Source of the DNA: Paulownia fortunei
Lineage: Eukaryota > Streptophyta > Magnoliopsida > Lamiales > Paulowniaceae
Direction of reading: 5' to 3'
DNA: 64,000 nt
NCBI GenBank assembly: GCA_019321725.1
Contig: CM033110.1
Span: 13,323,278-13,387,277 of the forward strand
The notes beneath the pieces are model-generated. The model saw nothing but the letters and a program-made list of their open reading frames with translations. It was not told where the DNA came from and did not search any database. Made by a program: the position numbers and the translations under genes. This document shows positions 1-11,656 of this stretch, piece by piece (the first letter of the stretch is position 1; each line of letters starts with the position of its first letter).

Positions 1-470
1 TAGAATTCCATATCTACATACTATATTTTCCCATAGAAATTTCATGACCTGTGACTCTGTAATCTTAGCTACAGGCTTAGCTTCTACCCATTTATTAAAA
101 TAATCTACTGCTACTATCAAGAATTTTCTTTGACTACTTGCTAGGGGAAAAGGTCCGACAATATTAATTCCCCATTTGGAGAAGGAACTGGTGAGCTTAT
201 GATTTTCAGCTCCTCTACTGGTTTATGTATCAGCAGGGCATGCTTTTGGTATTTTTCACTTGTTCTGACCAAATTCTCTGCATCCACTTTTAGTAAAGGC
301 CAGAAGTACCCACCTCTTGCTGTCTTATAAGCCAGCGCGCGATCTCCACCATGGCTTCCAGATCATCCTTCATGAATTTCTCGCAATACATAGACTTTTT
401 TATCTTGTGATAAACATCTCATGTATGGTGTAGAAAAAGCTCGTTTATACAATAAACCATCAACTAGATA
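1..470 (-). pseudogene. Tat-1 integrase remnant
   Basis: Integrase inserts the element cDNA into the chromosome. On the minus strand, about 430-330 encodes an H2C2-like segment (R-E-I-H-E-G, then G-Y-F-W-P) and about 200-1 the start of the catalytic core (W-G-I-N-I-V-G-P-F-P, then F-L-I-V-A-V-D-Y-F). The family normally has D in the G-x-D-I-V-G-P motif; here it reads N, so the first catalytic acidic residue appears lost. Stops interrupt the frame, and the rest of the core runs off the left edge. Non-functional. Confidence 0.8.
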
Positions 471-479
471 AAATCTAGT

Positions 480-1196
480 AGCTCGTACCTAGAATCAAAC
501 TGCTTCTCTTTTATTTTGTAGTAGTCTTCCCTCTCATAGATATTCTAATATACCTGACCTTCAATTCTCTTTTTCTTCCACTGAGGCTACTTCTACCCCT
601 ATACTATGCTGATAGGATGTAAATAATGTGATTTTTCTGTTATAATTTAGTGGTAGAACTTGCAATTTTGGAAAGATAACTAGTCTTGGAATTCTCAGCT
701 CGCGCTATATGACTTAACTCAATCTTTGTAAATTGTTGTTTCAATTCAGATACCTATTCTATGTAATTTCTCATTCTTTATTTTTTGGTCATAAATTCTC
801 CTTCAACATGTTGCATGACCAACCTTGATCAAAATAGACATTTAGGTGCCTGACTTCAAGCTCTAGAGCTATCTTCAATCCTCTTACCAATGCCTCATAT
901 TTAACTTCATTATTTGATATTTTGAACTCAAACTTTATGGCAAATTCCAATTCTTCCCCTTCTGGGCTAGCTAGCACAATACTTTCCCTACAACCTGATA
1001 TGTTAGCTGAGCCATCCACATGCAACAACCATGCCTTCGGACTTTCATCAGTAGGTGTCATTTCTTGCTGAAAATTTGCCAAGGCCTGCACCTTAATAGC
1101 CACTCTTGGCTGGTAATCTATGTCATATTCACTCATCTTTACTGCCCATTTAACCATCTGACTTGAAGTTTCCAGTTTACTTAGTACTTGTCTCAA
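480..1196 (-). pseudogene. Tat-1 RNase H remnant
   Basis: A 135-codon open segment on the minus strand at 789-1,196 contains W-L-L-H-V-D-G-S-A-N followed by S-P-E-G-E-E-L-E-F-A and N-N-E-V-K-Y-E-A-L. This is the layout of the additional RNase H domain of Tat/Ogre-type gypsy elements, which degrades the RNA strand during reverse transcription. The frame is closed downstream, and the stretch 480-788 towards integrase shows only degraded coding sequence. It follows the RT domain directly, as expected in a gag-pol polyprotein. Confidence 0.78.
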
Positions 1197-2340
1197 CGGT
1201 AGGTTAGTTCAGACCACTATCTTATGTGATAAAAAGTATGGTCGAAGCCGTCTGGTAGTCGTCACTAGGGCTAATCCTCCTTTTTTTATTTATGGGTATT
1301 TAGTCTCCACCCCTCTCAGCAATTTGCTTACATAGTAAATGGGTTTCTGCTAAGCTCCTTCATCTCTTAACAATAATGAGGTAACGGTTAATTCTCCTAC
1401 TGACAGATATACATACAGTGTTTCACCTTGTACGGGTTTGGTCAACAGGGGTAGTGTAGCAAAGAAGTTTTTTAATTCAACAAAAGCCCTCTCACACTGC
1501 TCAGTCCATTTGAACTTATTAGCCTTCCTTAGGATTTTGAAGAAAGGCACACTTCTTTATGCTGATCTGGATATGAACCGACTTAGAGTTGCTATCCTAC
1601 CAGTAAGCTACTGAAACTTGTTAATACTATTTGGAGGAGCCATATTCTACACTGTCTTTACTTTCTCGGGGTTCACCTTTATACCCTTCTCGATTATCAT
1701 ATAACCCAAGAATTTACCAGACCTAACCCAAAAAACACATTTAGAAGGATTAGGTTTCATATCATACCTCCTAAGGACTCTAAAATCTTATGCCAAGTTA
1801 ATAACATGAACTTCAGCCTTTGTACTTTTTATCAGCATATCATCCACATATACCTCCATGTTCCGCCCGAGCTGTTCTTTGAACATTCTATCTACCAGCC
1901 TCTTATATATAGCCTCTTCATTTTTTAGTCCAAAAGGCATAACCACATAACAATAAGTCCTTGTGGAAGTTATAAAGATTACTTTCTTATGATATTCAGG
2001 TGCCAACATGATCTAGTGGTACCCCTGTGAAACAACCATCATACTTAACAGCTCACACCCAAGGTAAAGTCAACCGACTAGTCTATTCGTGGTAATGGAT
2101 AATGATCTTTAGGATAAGTTTTATTTAAATCTTAGAAATCAATGCACATTCTCCACTTTTCTTGTGTTTTTGGGACCAAGACAATATTTGACAATCATTT
2201 TGGGAATTAGATCTCTTTGATATGTCTAGCTTCGAGCAATTTCTCTACCTTTTTCTGGATAACCTCATCATTCTCAGGCCTAAAATGTCTCTTCTTCTAT
2301 TTAACAGGTTTACATACTGGGTCAACATTGAGGTGATATA
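1197..2340 (-). pseudogene. Tat-1 reverse transcriptase remnant
   Basis: Minus-strand segments show V-M-P-F-G-L-K-N and V-Y-V-D-D-M-L-I-K-S (about 1,838-1,950), the conserved RT palm motifs with the catalytic YVDD box still present. Upstream, about 2,050-2,330, read fragments resembling N-D-E-V-I-Q-K-x-V-E-K-L-L-E-A and D-H-Y-P-L-P-R-I-D in different frames. The connection segment (F-K-W-T-E-Q-C-E-R-A-F) is at 1,350-1,550. Several stops and frame changes separate these pieces, so no full-length RT can be made. Confidence 0.82.
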
Positions 2341-3100
2341 ATGCCATACCTGGATCAATTCTTTTCAAGTCACACATAATCCATGCGAAGATATCGATAT
2401 TGTTTCTTTAAAACTAAATCATCCTATCTACCAATTCCGGACTCAGCTGTGTGCCCATCCTAGTAGTTTTGGTCACATTCCCTATCATCAGTTCTATATT
2501 GACCAATTCCTCATTTGGCAGTACATGCTCTTATTCAACTGAAGGCCCTTCTGCTCTATTTCTTTTCATAACTTGTAACAGGGGCTCCTCCTCTGTATTT
2601 TCTCTTTTAGATTTTTTCTACTCAGCTTTCTTGACAGATTCTACATAATATCTCCTAACCGAGCACTGATCCCTTTCTACTTCTCCTATCTTTTCATCCA
2701 TAGGGAATTTCAATTTCATATGAAAGTAGACACCATCGCTTTGAAGGTATTGAGCGAAAATCTTCCCAAGATGATATTATATGTAGAAAAAGAGTCAACC
2801 ACCAAAAATTTAACCATCCTAGTCTTATGCATGGGCTGAGTACCTAAGTATATTGGTAAGATGACCTGACCCGTGGGATCTACCACTCCCCTACTAAAAT
2901 CGAATAAGGCTGTCTCCACTAGCTGTAATACTATATCCAAATTCATCTTCTTACATGCTTCATAGAATAAAACCTCAATCGAGCTGCCTGTGTCAACCAT
3001 TACATTGGCCATGTCAAAGTTAGCCATGGTCGCAGTGACGACTAGTGCATCATTATGCGGTGCCTGTAATCCTCTCACATCATGGGGCCCGAATTGAATC
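2341..3100 (-). pseudogene. Tat-1 aspartic protease remnant
   Basis: A 120-codon open segment at 2,716-3,078 contains V-M-V-D-T-G-S-S, the retroviral-type aspartic protease active site that cleaves the gag-pol polyprotein, followed by L-F-Y-E-A and a Y-N-I-I-L-G-R flap/end motif. The protease itself looks intact in its active site, but it is cut off from RT by stops in the linker at 2,341-2,715 and from gag by others. It sits between gag and RT as in all Ty3/gypsy elements. Confidence 0.85.
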
Positions 3101-4672
3101 GTTGGACCTTCGTTAATTTTATGGACCTCTCATTTTGTACTTTTTGGAGTAAGTCGGGCATATACTTTCCTAACTCAGTTGGAGTCCCCATCTGTAGAGG
3201 TCCCTACTATGATTTGGATAAAACCCCTTGGAGCCTGGGGATGGTTTTCTCCAGGGGTAGCCCCAGCTCTTCCCTCTTTATTATTCCTTTCTATCCAGGT
3301 CAGTAGAGCTTTTTTCCATTCAACCATTTCCTTCTCCTTTACCCAATCATTCAACCATCATTTTCTTATTATCCTTTTTATCTTATCTTTCAGATACTGA
3401 CATTTCTCTATTATATGCCCATACTTATTGTGAAAAACGCAAAATAGATTAGATTTGGGCTTGGTTGGAGCTGACGAGTGATTATATAGCCATTTTAACC
3501 CCTTTTATTTAGCAATAGCCATCAAGATGTGTGCCCTTGGGGCCACGAGGGGAGTGCATTATCTGGGTTTCCCAGGTGCAGGCAAAAGAGGTCGCTCATT
3601 TTGTTTCAATTTTCTAACAAACCCTTCTACTTCTTTATAGGACTCCCTTCTATCTATTTTTCTATCTCTTCCTTATTCTCTTTTCATCCACTGAACTTCT
3701 TCCATGTTGATATATATTTTAGCCTGTACTAGCAGGTCATCAAAACTTTTGGCTGATTTCTTAGCTAACGACCTAAAAAATTCCCCATCTTGCAAACCTT
3801 GGGTCAATGCATTAGAAAGTACCTCTTGGGTAGCTGAAGGTACTTCTAAAGTAGCAGTTCTAAATCTTTTTATGTAGCTTCGCAGGACCTCATTATTCTT
3901 TTGCTTTATATTGAACAAAGTTAGCGACGTTTTTTGGTGTTTTTGAGAACTTCCAAATTAATGTAAAAAGACAGAACTAAACTTATCAAAAGAGTTGATT
4001 GAACTGGGAGGTAACTGGCTGAACCATTGCTGGGTTGATTTCGACAAGGTAGTCAGGAATACCCCATTGGAATATCTGTGCAAGAGGGCTGAATTTTCAA
4101 ACCTACATAGATGTTTCCATGGGTTAGTAGTACCATCATACTCATAATTTAATAACATGAAGTTGGCTGAAAGGCTGTCCATCATTATTTCCTTAGCAAA
4201 TAGAATTCTTCTCTTGATCACCATATTCCTTCCCGCCATTTTCATCTTCATCTCTTTTAGCTCATTATGCAAATCCTCCAGCTTTTTCGATACATTTGGC
4301 TCTTTTATTAGTATTTTACTCTGGTATTCCCCTATATGACTCTCTTACTGCCTCTCACGGCTGAGTGGCTTTTCTGGTACCTCTGGTGGTAATGGTGGAT
4401 TAACCTTCCTTCTTCTCAATGCTACATCTACCGTAGTTGTGATCAGACTTCCCAACTGCTCCATGGTAAGTTGGTCGGCATTTCCTACTACAAATTTTGG
4501 AACCAAATTTACACAAGGTGTCTGCATGGTTCAAAGTAGTGGAACTCGGGTGTTATCGGGGTGGGCTATTATTCTCCCCCCACTCTTGGACCTTTGGGCC
4601 ATGACTGCGTCGGATAATTGGTGGTGGAGCTTTATCAGATATTTCTTCACCTATAATTTCTTTTTCTGCCAT
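3101..4672 (-). pseudogene. Tat-1 gag remnant
   Basis: The likely start codon is at 4,672 on the minus strand (M-A-E-K-E-I-I-G-E-E), 24 bases from the primer-binding site. The capsid region (3,958-4,272) contains Y-D-G-T-T-N-P-W-K-H-L and W-F-S-Q-L-P-P-S-S-I, and continues at 3,673-3,918 (S-Y-I-K-R-F-R-T-A). A nucleic-acid-binding knuckle of the Tat form C-x2-H-x4-H-x4-C is readable at about 3,395-3,450 (C-V-F-H ... G-H-I-I-E-K-C). Gag packages element RNA into particles. Internal stops and frameshifts break the frame several times. Confidence 0.85.
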
Positions 4673-4695
4673 TTCTCACGCCTTAACTCATAAAT

Positions 4696-4714
4696 GTTCC
4701 CACAGACGGCGCCA
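4696..4714 (-). other. Tat-1 primer-binding site
   Basis: On the minus strand this reads TGGCGCCGTCTGTGGGAAC, three bases inside the LTR end. The first nine bases match the complement of a plant tRNA-Asp 3' end (TGGCGCCGT), a primer commonly assigned to Tat and Athila elements. It fixes the LTR inner edge at 4,718. Confidence 0.85.
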
Positions 4715-4717
4715 GCT

Positions 4718-5444
4718 TGTTATACACTAATTGGAGAAGGTGCACCCCAAGTACTAATCTGCTGATTTTGCTTTCTTTCTCTCGGCTGGATCTTCTGCAC
4801 AAGATGCCGGTGTGACCTGGTGTAAGAACTTCGACGCTCAACTCAGTGGATATTCTCTTGGAGATGATGAAAAACAGACATAAATATATGTATTTCAGAT
4901 ATAAAAAGTATAACCCGTGATATGCCATGTATTTTCTTATTTATAGATGCTAAATAAGGGCAAAAGAGAGATTTCAAATCTCAATTTATTGTAACAGATT
5001 ACTGTACATGTATCCACATTTTCTGATTTACCCTAAAAAGATTTCCTATCATTTTCCAACCAAAACCGTTTCATCCTAACTTTCCACATGAACCTGCCCG
5101 ATCTGGAGGTCGGTAAGCTTCCCAATGCTAGATAAACCTATAAAATGCTTAAGAGGTCATGCCACTCTCAGGGCCTATGTGCTAAGTTAACACATCTATT
5201 CACCCAACTTCCACACCATAAATGAGAATTTTCTGTCAATTCACACCTTAAACCTTTCATCCCGACCTGACCTACTCATATTAGTTCATTCCCGTAACCC
5301 GAGCTACGCATATCTAACCTGACCTACAACACATTAGTTTCTTATTCCCGATCCAAGTTATGCAGGTCCGTCCTCACCTATACCACATTAACTTCTTATT
5401 CATAACCCAAACTACACAGACCCGTCCTAACCTATACCACATCA
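4718..5444 (-). repeat. Tat-1 5' LTR
   Basis: The inner edge is set by the primer-binding site and the plus-strand TGTTATACAC at 4,718. The stretch AACTTCGACGCTCAACTCAG near 4,830 closely matches ACTTCGACGTTCAAGTCAG in the Tat-2 LTR near 37,850, a conserved block of Tat LTRs. The outer end is uncertain: I place it at TCA, 5,444, after a run of 54-bp repeats. The partner LTR lies left of the window, so the edge cannot be checked here. Confidence 0.6.
5268..5444. repeat. 54-bp tandem repeat inside the Tat-1 LTR
   Basis: The motif acctA-C/T-A...CA-C/T-ATTA begins at 5,270, 5,322, 5,376 and 5,430, a period of 52-54 bp. Each copy continues with a CTTATTCC-like block and an ACCC-GA/AA-CTAC-like block. 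The last copy is cut at the probable LTR end. Such minisatellites within LTRs often mark the U3 part. Confidence 0.7.
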
Positions 5445-6609
5445 AAATATATATTTGAATATAATTAGAAATACAAGTAGAGAATGTCAAAAATCACTTT
5501 CATTGATTTCTCAAATTTCGCGATACCTCAAAAACCCGCAAATAATTTTACTAACTTCGCTCATTAAAAATTTAGAATAATAACCAAGATAATATAAGTC
5601 AAGGTTCGACAATATTAATTACAATACTATGAAATCACAAAAAATCTCATGAACTAAAATCCCATTGTAATAACTAATGATCTATATGCTTTCCATGTAG
5701 TACATTATAAAGAAAGTAACGTCGGATTTAATCAAATTGTGCTGTGAATATTCTTGAATTTTTATCCTAATTCCACCTTGAGACCCCAAGCACTAACTAA
5801 TACTTTTATCCATTAATTCCACTCAGCATATTAATATCCCATTCTAATGGAATTAATTTTCAAATAAAAATTTCTGAAACTTTTCTTTTGCACATATAAG
5901 GTGAAAAATAATATTTGTTTAGTTGTCGTAAATGGATTTTCATAATTTAATTACCAATTATTTCAATAGACTCCCTGAAAAAAATTAATCTACATTTTGA
6001 ACCAAACAAACTCATACGTGCTTGATTATATGTCAAGAAATTGATTTTCTAATTTGATAACCTATCATTGATAGTTAAAAGAATTGATTATGTTAAAACT
6101 TATTAGTCAAAAATTGTGATTAAAAAATAATATAAACCAAGCAATGTTGAGGGCTTTTACCATCTTCTATATAAAGGAGAATTTGTATATATTATTAATT
6201 GTTATTAAGCAAGGGTACACGGGTAGATGCTGGAAACATTGTCAAAAACTTGTAGGAGAGTGCATAATTTTTCTATTGTTCTTCATTTCTTATCAGATTT
6301 TTTTCATTAGGATGAATTCTAGGATTCAACATTGAAATTGCATAAGAAATTGATAAAATAGGAGTAACTAGTTGACTTCTTATTACAAGGATAGCCTTGT
6401 AATTTCCTATATTCATGGGATGTTGTCATTACAAATGATTATTAATTATTTTATTCCCTCAATTAATGATAATAAATAGTTGTTGTTTGTTGTGTATATG
6501 GTTAATGTATGCTGAAAATTTTATCATGTCCATTAGCTTTTCCTTAATTTCACATATACTAATAATTTTTTCTTGTCTTATTGAATGTTGACCTTCAGGT
6601 GACAAAAAT
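5445..6609. other. non-coding AT-rich spacer
   Basis: No reading frame with recognisable similarity, no convincing RNA gene and no clear transposon end was found. The sequence is AT-rich with short homopolymer runs. It separates the Tat-1 LTR from the isolated array-unit copy. Confidence 0.6.
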
Positions 6610-7055
6610 CACTTTGTGGTATTCAAAATATGCCCAGAATTGATTGGCAATAAGTAAGAAATCTATTTAAGAATAGCCATTATATTAATTGATTGTGAAA
6701 CCTATTGTCTATTAATAAATGTCGATAAATTCGATTAAATCTAATACTAATTTCATGTGACCTGCCCTAGATTTGACAATGTAAAATCCCGTCTCGCGTT
6801 ATTGATATAACAAGAGTTAGAAATGGCTACATAAGAGGAAGGTACGGGCTTGAGATTATCAGTTTGTTTTTTATTTTCAAAACCTTTTGATATTGAGTTT
6901 TTTTGGTCTACCATCGATTCCTTTAAATCCAAGTCCTTAGCCTACAAATTACCCCCTTTTTTTCTAGCATAAATTGTTAGATCCTTTTGAAAAGTTAAAT
7001 CTCAATTTTACTGTTAGAGGTGTTCAAATGTATACAATCCTCATTTAGTGCTAGG
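6610..7055 (+). repeat. isolated partial copy of the 1.4-kb array unit
   Basis: The sequence from about 6,610 (CACTTTGTGGTATTCAAAAT) through TAAATGTCGATAAATT, GGTACGGGCTTGAGATTATC and TTTTCAAAACCTTTTGATAT to about 7,055 follows the same order as 18,895-19,270 and other units of the array at 18,151-37,740, in the same orientation. Only about 0.45 kb of the unit is present, without the microsatellite blocks. It lies upstream of the VEL pseudogene, while the array lies downstream. Confidence 0.82.
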
Positions 7056-9437
7056 GCTATAGAGACACACGTTTCTAGATCTCGCATTGAAAAAACCTCA
7101 TTTCTATTGTTTATTATAATACATAAAGATAATGCATATAAGAGGTAATTTTTAAAGTAGAACTATTTACTAGATTTAGATAATTCCTATAATGATATGA
7201 TGTATTTAATGTATAATTAACAAGAGGAAGCATATAGCTTGGTTTGAGTAGTGTTATTTGTTCCGATGTCTCATAACTTGACTGGCATTGAATGACTGGA
7301 AGTGGTTGAATGAAATTGACATTTATGTGATTAAAGTAAGTATCTTGATTCAATTCAATTATTCGAGAAGAATTGCTAAATTAGTAGATTTGAATTTCTA
7401 TAGCATACTGAACAACATTGTTTTTGTGAATTTTTTTTTCCTTCAAGCAAGTAGAAGGATGGCCTCCCAAACTGGGATGAATCCACAATTTTTCCTTGTT
7501 AAGGGCTTATTAACAAGCATTGTTTCTTTTCATTTGTTCCCTAGAAAAGTTAGGGTTTATTTGAATACTTTTGATAAAAATATTTTTGCTTATTCAGTCT
7601 AAAAATGTGTTTGTTTTTCTCATTATTTGAGATTGTTTTCAAAAATATTTTCAAAAAATACCTATTTTCAATCGGCTACAACCTTTTTGAGACAAAAAAG
7701 CACCATTTTAGGAGAATACTAATTACTACGTATCATAAACAAGTAAACCAAACATGTTTTCCTAAAAATGAATATCAAATCAACTTTTCACTCATTTGGT
7801 CATACTTTACCACTTGTTAATCCAAATATATTTTTATTTCCATACAAAAACCGAGGAAATCTTCTCCAACTATTTTCACAAAATATTTCTAGAAAATATA
7901 CTCGAAATATTGTGATTTTTATATTGGTAGTGACAAGTATAACTTAATTTGATTAAGAGTTATACCTCTATAATTTTAAACTTTTTGTTGATTTTGTTCC
8001 AGAATTTTCATCGCAACATGTCCAAAAAGATGAATAATTTATGATAAGAGTTTTTTCACTGCTGATTTGTTTAGAAATAACTGAAGCCCATTACCACCTA
8101 TGGCCTGTTTGGTGTTTAATAGTAGTATTAGAATATGATTTTGAATGAAATAATTAGTTGGGGTTGTTCGATGCAGCTATCAGAATCATATTTTTAAGTA
8201 CTATAATTTGTGCCAAACTTGTAAACAAGCAGATCATTGATAGTTTCCTCAGTAATCCATTATCGAGAAGAAAAAGTATTACTTGACGTGCTGACTAATT
8301 ATGGTCCTAATAATGGGGAAACCTAGTTATTGAGTATTGGAGTAATCTCAGCCAAACTCCTAATGACTAAACTGTTTTATTTATAATCTATAATCAGGTC
8401 AAATTAAGTTGTGCTGAATACTAACATTATTCCTTTGACTAGCTTTTCATGTGTTACCATGAACTAAAGCTAGATCATTTCCTTTAGCCGTGCATTTGAT
8501 TTTTCTTATCAATGATGTCCATAGGATGTTGATTGCAGAAATTCCCTGTTCATTGTTACCAAGTTTAATGCCTTTGTAGAATATTAGCTTAACTTCCATG
8601 ATTATATTTAGAGAACCTTCCAAGCCATAGTCATTACTACAAAGTCGTCATGTAATCTGAACTTGGATAGAAACTGTAATAGATTCCGACCTAGTTGATG
8701 ATGTCAGCATGGTGCCATGCCATGGTTTTGTTAGGTTTTGAAAAATGATGATGATATTATGGAATACTCGAATTAACTTATAGTCTGATAAGAATGAATG
8801 CCAGTATTTCTGTTCTTGGTTAGGCTCAGGCACACTTCCATTTTTTTTTTTGCTTATTTATTTTTGTTTTTAATTTTCTTGAAAAAATCTACCTCTATCT
8901 TAATTGTAGTCAAGAGGGCTATTGGTGATGTGTTTCAACGAACCTGAGTATCTGGTTTTATTTTACATGAAATTTGTATGTCTCTCTTTTCGTGTTTTCC
9001 CTCTTAACCGTGGCACAGGAAGGGGGATTCTAATAAGGGGAGGTGGAGGAATCTCATCTATTTTGTTTACCCGCATTTCTTATAGTTCAAATGTCATTTT
9101 ATGATAACTAATGAAAGATTATACTAGGGCGTTGTAGATATTGCAACTTTGGAAATAAAAGCAAAACTTTTGTCATCATAGACACGAAAAAGTTATACTT
9201 TCCAAACAGTTAAATAAGGAGAAGGAAAGCACTATGTGCAAGTTCAGTTTATGCGATCCAATTCTTTCCCACTTATCCTTTTTTGCATTCTTTGTAGAGT
9301 TGTTATGCCATCCTAATGACTTGCTTTATCGTGTGCCAGAATTGCTCCAAGAACTCTTGAGATCTGCTCTAAAGTAACGAATTTTCTCAAGCTAGATTTA
9401 GGAAGGAAAGAAGCATTAAATGTAATCAAAGTCTGAA
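7056..9437. other. non-coding spacer upstream of the VEL pseudogene
   Basis: I see no coding similarity here. A 104-codon frame at 7,288-7,602 shows no recognisable domain. Upstream exons and promoter of the VEL gene would be expected here, but the usual N-terminal helical region of VEL proteins could not be found by eye. A weak inverted pair (CTGTTTGGTG near 8,104 and GTGCCAAACT near 8,210) might be the ends of a small hAT-like MITE, but it is not convincing. Confidence 0.5.
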
Positions 9438-9817
9438 ATGGCCGAAGAAGTTCCAAGGACCACTAGGAATCAGGCTCTAAAACGAGTTTCTTCAGATATG
9501 AAGGATCAGAATTCCATGAAACAAAATAAGAAGGCCACCGGCTTCTAGTTTTGGGGTCTGTAATAATCCTGCATTGAGAGCGACTCAATCCACTGGTAAG
9601 AGATTTTGCAAGAGGTGCTCTTGCTGTATTTGTCATCGATTCGATGACAATAAGGACCCAAGCCTTTGGTTGGAATGCACACCTGATTCTGGTTCAGAAG
9701 GCTTTGGTGGCTTTTCTTCTCATATTGAGTGTGCTCTTCAACATAAAAAGGTGGGGGTTAATTCACGCCAGTTGCAGTTGGATGGGCTTCTTGTGGCAAA
9801 GTCTCCTCGATAATTAA
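9438..9817 (+). pseudogene. VEL pseudogene exon: N-terminal linker and PHD finger
   Basis: ATG at 9,438 opens a linker reading R-V-S-S-D-M-K-D-Q, typical of VEL N-termini. It is out of frame with the PHD, which reads F-G-V-C-N-N-P-A-L-R-A-T (9,547 onward) and then R-F-C-K-R-C-S-C-C-I-C-H, D-D-N-K-D-P-S-L-W-L and H-I-E-C-A-L-Q. The zinc-binding Cys/His set is largely kept. The family end A-S-C-G-K-V-S-S-I-I is present at about 9,787-9,816 but shifted by one base, with the few residues after Q-L-D-G lost. A GTAAGC donor follows at 9,818. Recognition of the family is firm; function is not possible in this form. Confidence 0.9.
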
Positions 9818-11409
9818 GTAAGCTTTTCTCATTCAATCTTTTCCTATAATAAGGCACACAAGTTTTATCACCCCTCCTACCTGTTTCTGTATTCTGTTGT
9901 GTCATGAAATAACCCACAAATTCATAAATTTTTTAGCATGGCATTCACAAAATTGCCTTATTCAATTGAGATGTGACTGACTTACAGACATACATCGTTT
10001 TATTCATTTTCTTGTCTTTTCTGAAATCCTTATTGTGCTTCATATATATCAGATAGTTCACATAGTTTCTTATTGACTTGATTTTGCCATAATGTTACAG
10101 CAAATTTCTTGACTAGTTGACATGGATTTTGCCTAGTTTGATGTACTCTTAAGGGAAAAAAGAAAGACGGTGGTGTCGCAAGTCATCGAAAGCACATTTA
10201 AAATGCTCATTTATACGGTGGTGTTCTTAAGAGGTTTCCAATGGACAAGAATTTAAAGTTCGAAGGAACCAAGAGAAAGATGATTAGGAGTGTTTAAAAA
10301 TTATGATGAACTGAACCTGAAAACACTATTCGTGACAATAATGTTTCTTGAATCTGTTAGGAAGGTGTTTACAAGGAAATTGATTTAAATTGATGGTTTA
10401 GATATTCAACAAAACTCAGTTTCTGGTTCTGCTGCTTTGATGGCTTAGATGCAATTATAGTTTGCTTAAAACTAAATAATGAGAGAATATGGACAAGAAT
10501 AACTCTAAGTGTCAAACCTAGCTCCCAAGGGATCATACCTAAAATTCAATTTGTGCTGCTTATACAAAACAAAGCTTTGCAAGCTCCACGTAAAAAACAG
10601 TTTCACTTTTCTCTAGAAATTGTTGAAAGCACAGATTTTTCTAAAATTCCAAAACAAACCTTGCACTGTATGCAATATGATATCATATTTTCTAGCGAAT
10701 AATAGAAAGTTGTACTTAACCCATTTACTTGATATTGCTAGAGTCTTTTAACAGTATATGCTGTATATCCCAAATATGCGTAGAAATAGTTGCTTTGGGA
10801 TTGGAATCCTTCTTCTAACTGGCAAAACACTCGGTCTCCTTATAAAGCTTCCTAGGAAGGAGACTGATGCTTGACCAATAGGGTTGAATGGAGAAAAAAG
10901 CACACCAGTTGTTCCCTTGCATGTGACAGTCTTATGTCACATGTGGCTATCCACTAATGCTTTGCATACAATTGCTTTACGCTTGGATGTGACAAAGGTA
11001 ACCCATGGCAATTTTCATTCTCTAAAACCTGACTCCATAAGAATATCTAATTTTACATCCACTTATTACCAGAGAAGCAGCTTTAGGTTTCAGCATCTTT
11101 GGCACAAGGCGAGATTAAAAGGCAAAATTCTGGAAAAAATTCTGATTGCTTCCGTTGAAGATTAGTCACTCTTGCAAAGATGATATAATATAATAAGTGG
11201 GAATTTCATGAAAATATTGTGATGGCTCCCTATTTGGATGTAGAGATGCAAGCTTTAATCCGCTCTATAATATAACTAGGAATTTCATGAAAATGAGGAC
11301 CTCAAGATGAAATCCCTCTGGATACACCTTTCAAAGATCTAATTTCAATGTGCATTGTCCAGTCATTTAAACTTTTTCTACACTTGCTTTTCTTTTTCTT
11401 TTTTTGAGA
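9818..11409. other. intron of VEL pseudogene, left part
   Basis: This runs from the GTAAGC donor to the copia target site. It holds no recognisable coding sequence. A 93-codon frame at 10,884-11,165 has no similarity I can name and no codon pattern suggesting a gene. Confidence 0.6.
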
Positions 11410-11414
11410 TTTTC

Positions 11415-11543
11415 TATTGTGAAACTGACATTTGTCCTACCTATGTTGTTTTTCTATTTAAAGTGGTTGAATACCATTTCCTCGTTATGTTGTTTTTTTT
11501 TACTTACTTATTATCATGCTTTCCTCATACCAATACATCAATA
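11415..11543 (+). repeat. copia 5' LTR, internally deleted
   Basis: It starts TATTGTGAAACTGACATT, where the partner LTR has TGTTGTAAAACTGACATT, and ends ACATCAATA where the partner has ACATCAACA. The central part of the 3' LTR, from TTAGTAGAGTGG to TCACTATC, is missing here, leaving about 129 bp instead of 293. That removes most of the likely promoter region. Confidence 0.9.
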
Positions 11544-11557
11544 TGGTATCAGAGCCC
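11544..11557 (+). other. copia primer-binding site (initiator tRNA-Met)
   Basis: TGGTATCAGAGCCC directly follows the 5' LTR and matches the complement of the plant initiator tRNA-Met 3' end, the usual copia primer. It also fixes the LTR edge. Confidence 0.93.
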
Positions 11558-11656
11558 TTTTGATCTTACGGGCTGTGAGTGAATTTGAGAGAAAACCAAC
11601 AAGGCTTTTTTCCTCTTTAACCATCCAATCAACCTTAAAAATCAAAACTTAGTTTA

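Larger units (their letters stand above)
1..5444 (-). mobile_element. Tat-lineage Ty3/gypsy LTR retrotransposon, partial (Tat-1)
   Basis: Reading on the minus strand from 5,444 down to 1 gives LTR, primer-binding site, gag, protease, reverse transcriptase, RNase H and integrase, the Ty3/gypsy order. The RNase H contains the L-H-V-D-G-S and N-N-E-x-x-Y-E-A-L block typical of the extra RNase H of Tat-lineage elements, and the primer site begins TGGCGCCGT as in Tat and Athila families. The 3' end and 3' LTR lie to the left of the window. Every coding domain carries stops or frameshifts, so the copy is dead. It resembles but is not the same family as Tat-2 (37,741 onward), since the outer ends of the two LTRs differ. 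Confidence 0.88.

Noticed and set aside
4439..4693. Plus-strand 84-codon frame over Tat-1 gag
   Set aside because: It is the reverse-strand shadow of gag and has no independent support.
7288..7602. 104-codon plus-strand frame
   Set aside because: No recognisable domain, AT-driven composition and no neighbouring gene signals.
8102..8226. Possible small hAT-type MITE
   Set aside because: The inverted ends are short and imperfect, and no 8-bp target duplication could be seen.
10884..11165. 93-codon frame in the VEL intron
   Set aside because: It lies inside an intron, has no family resemblance, and nothing supports expression.
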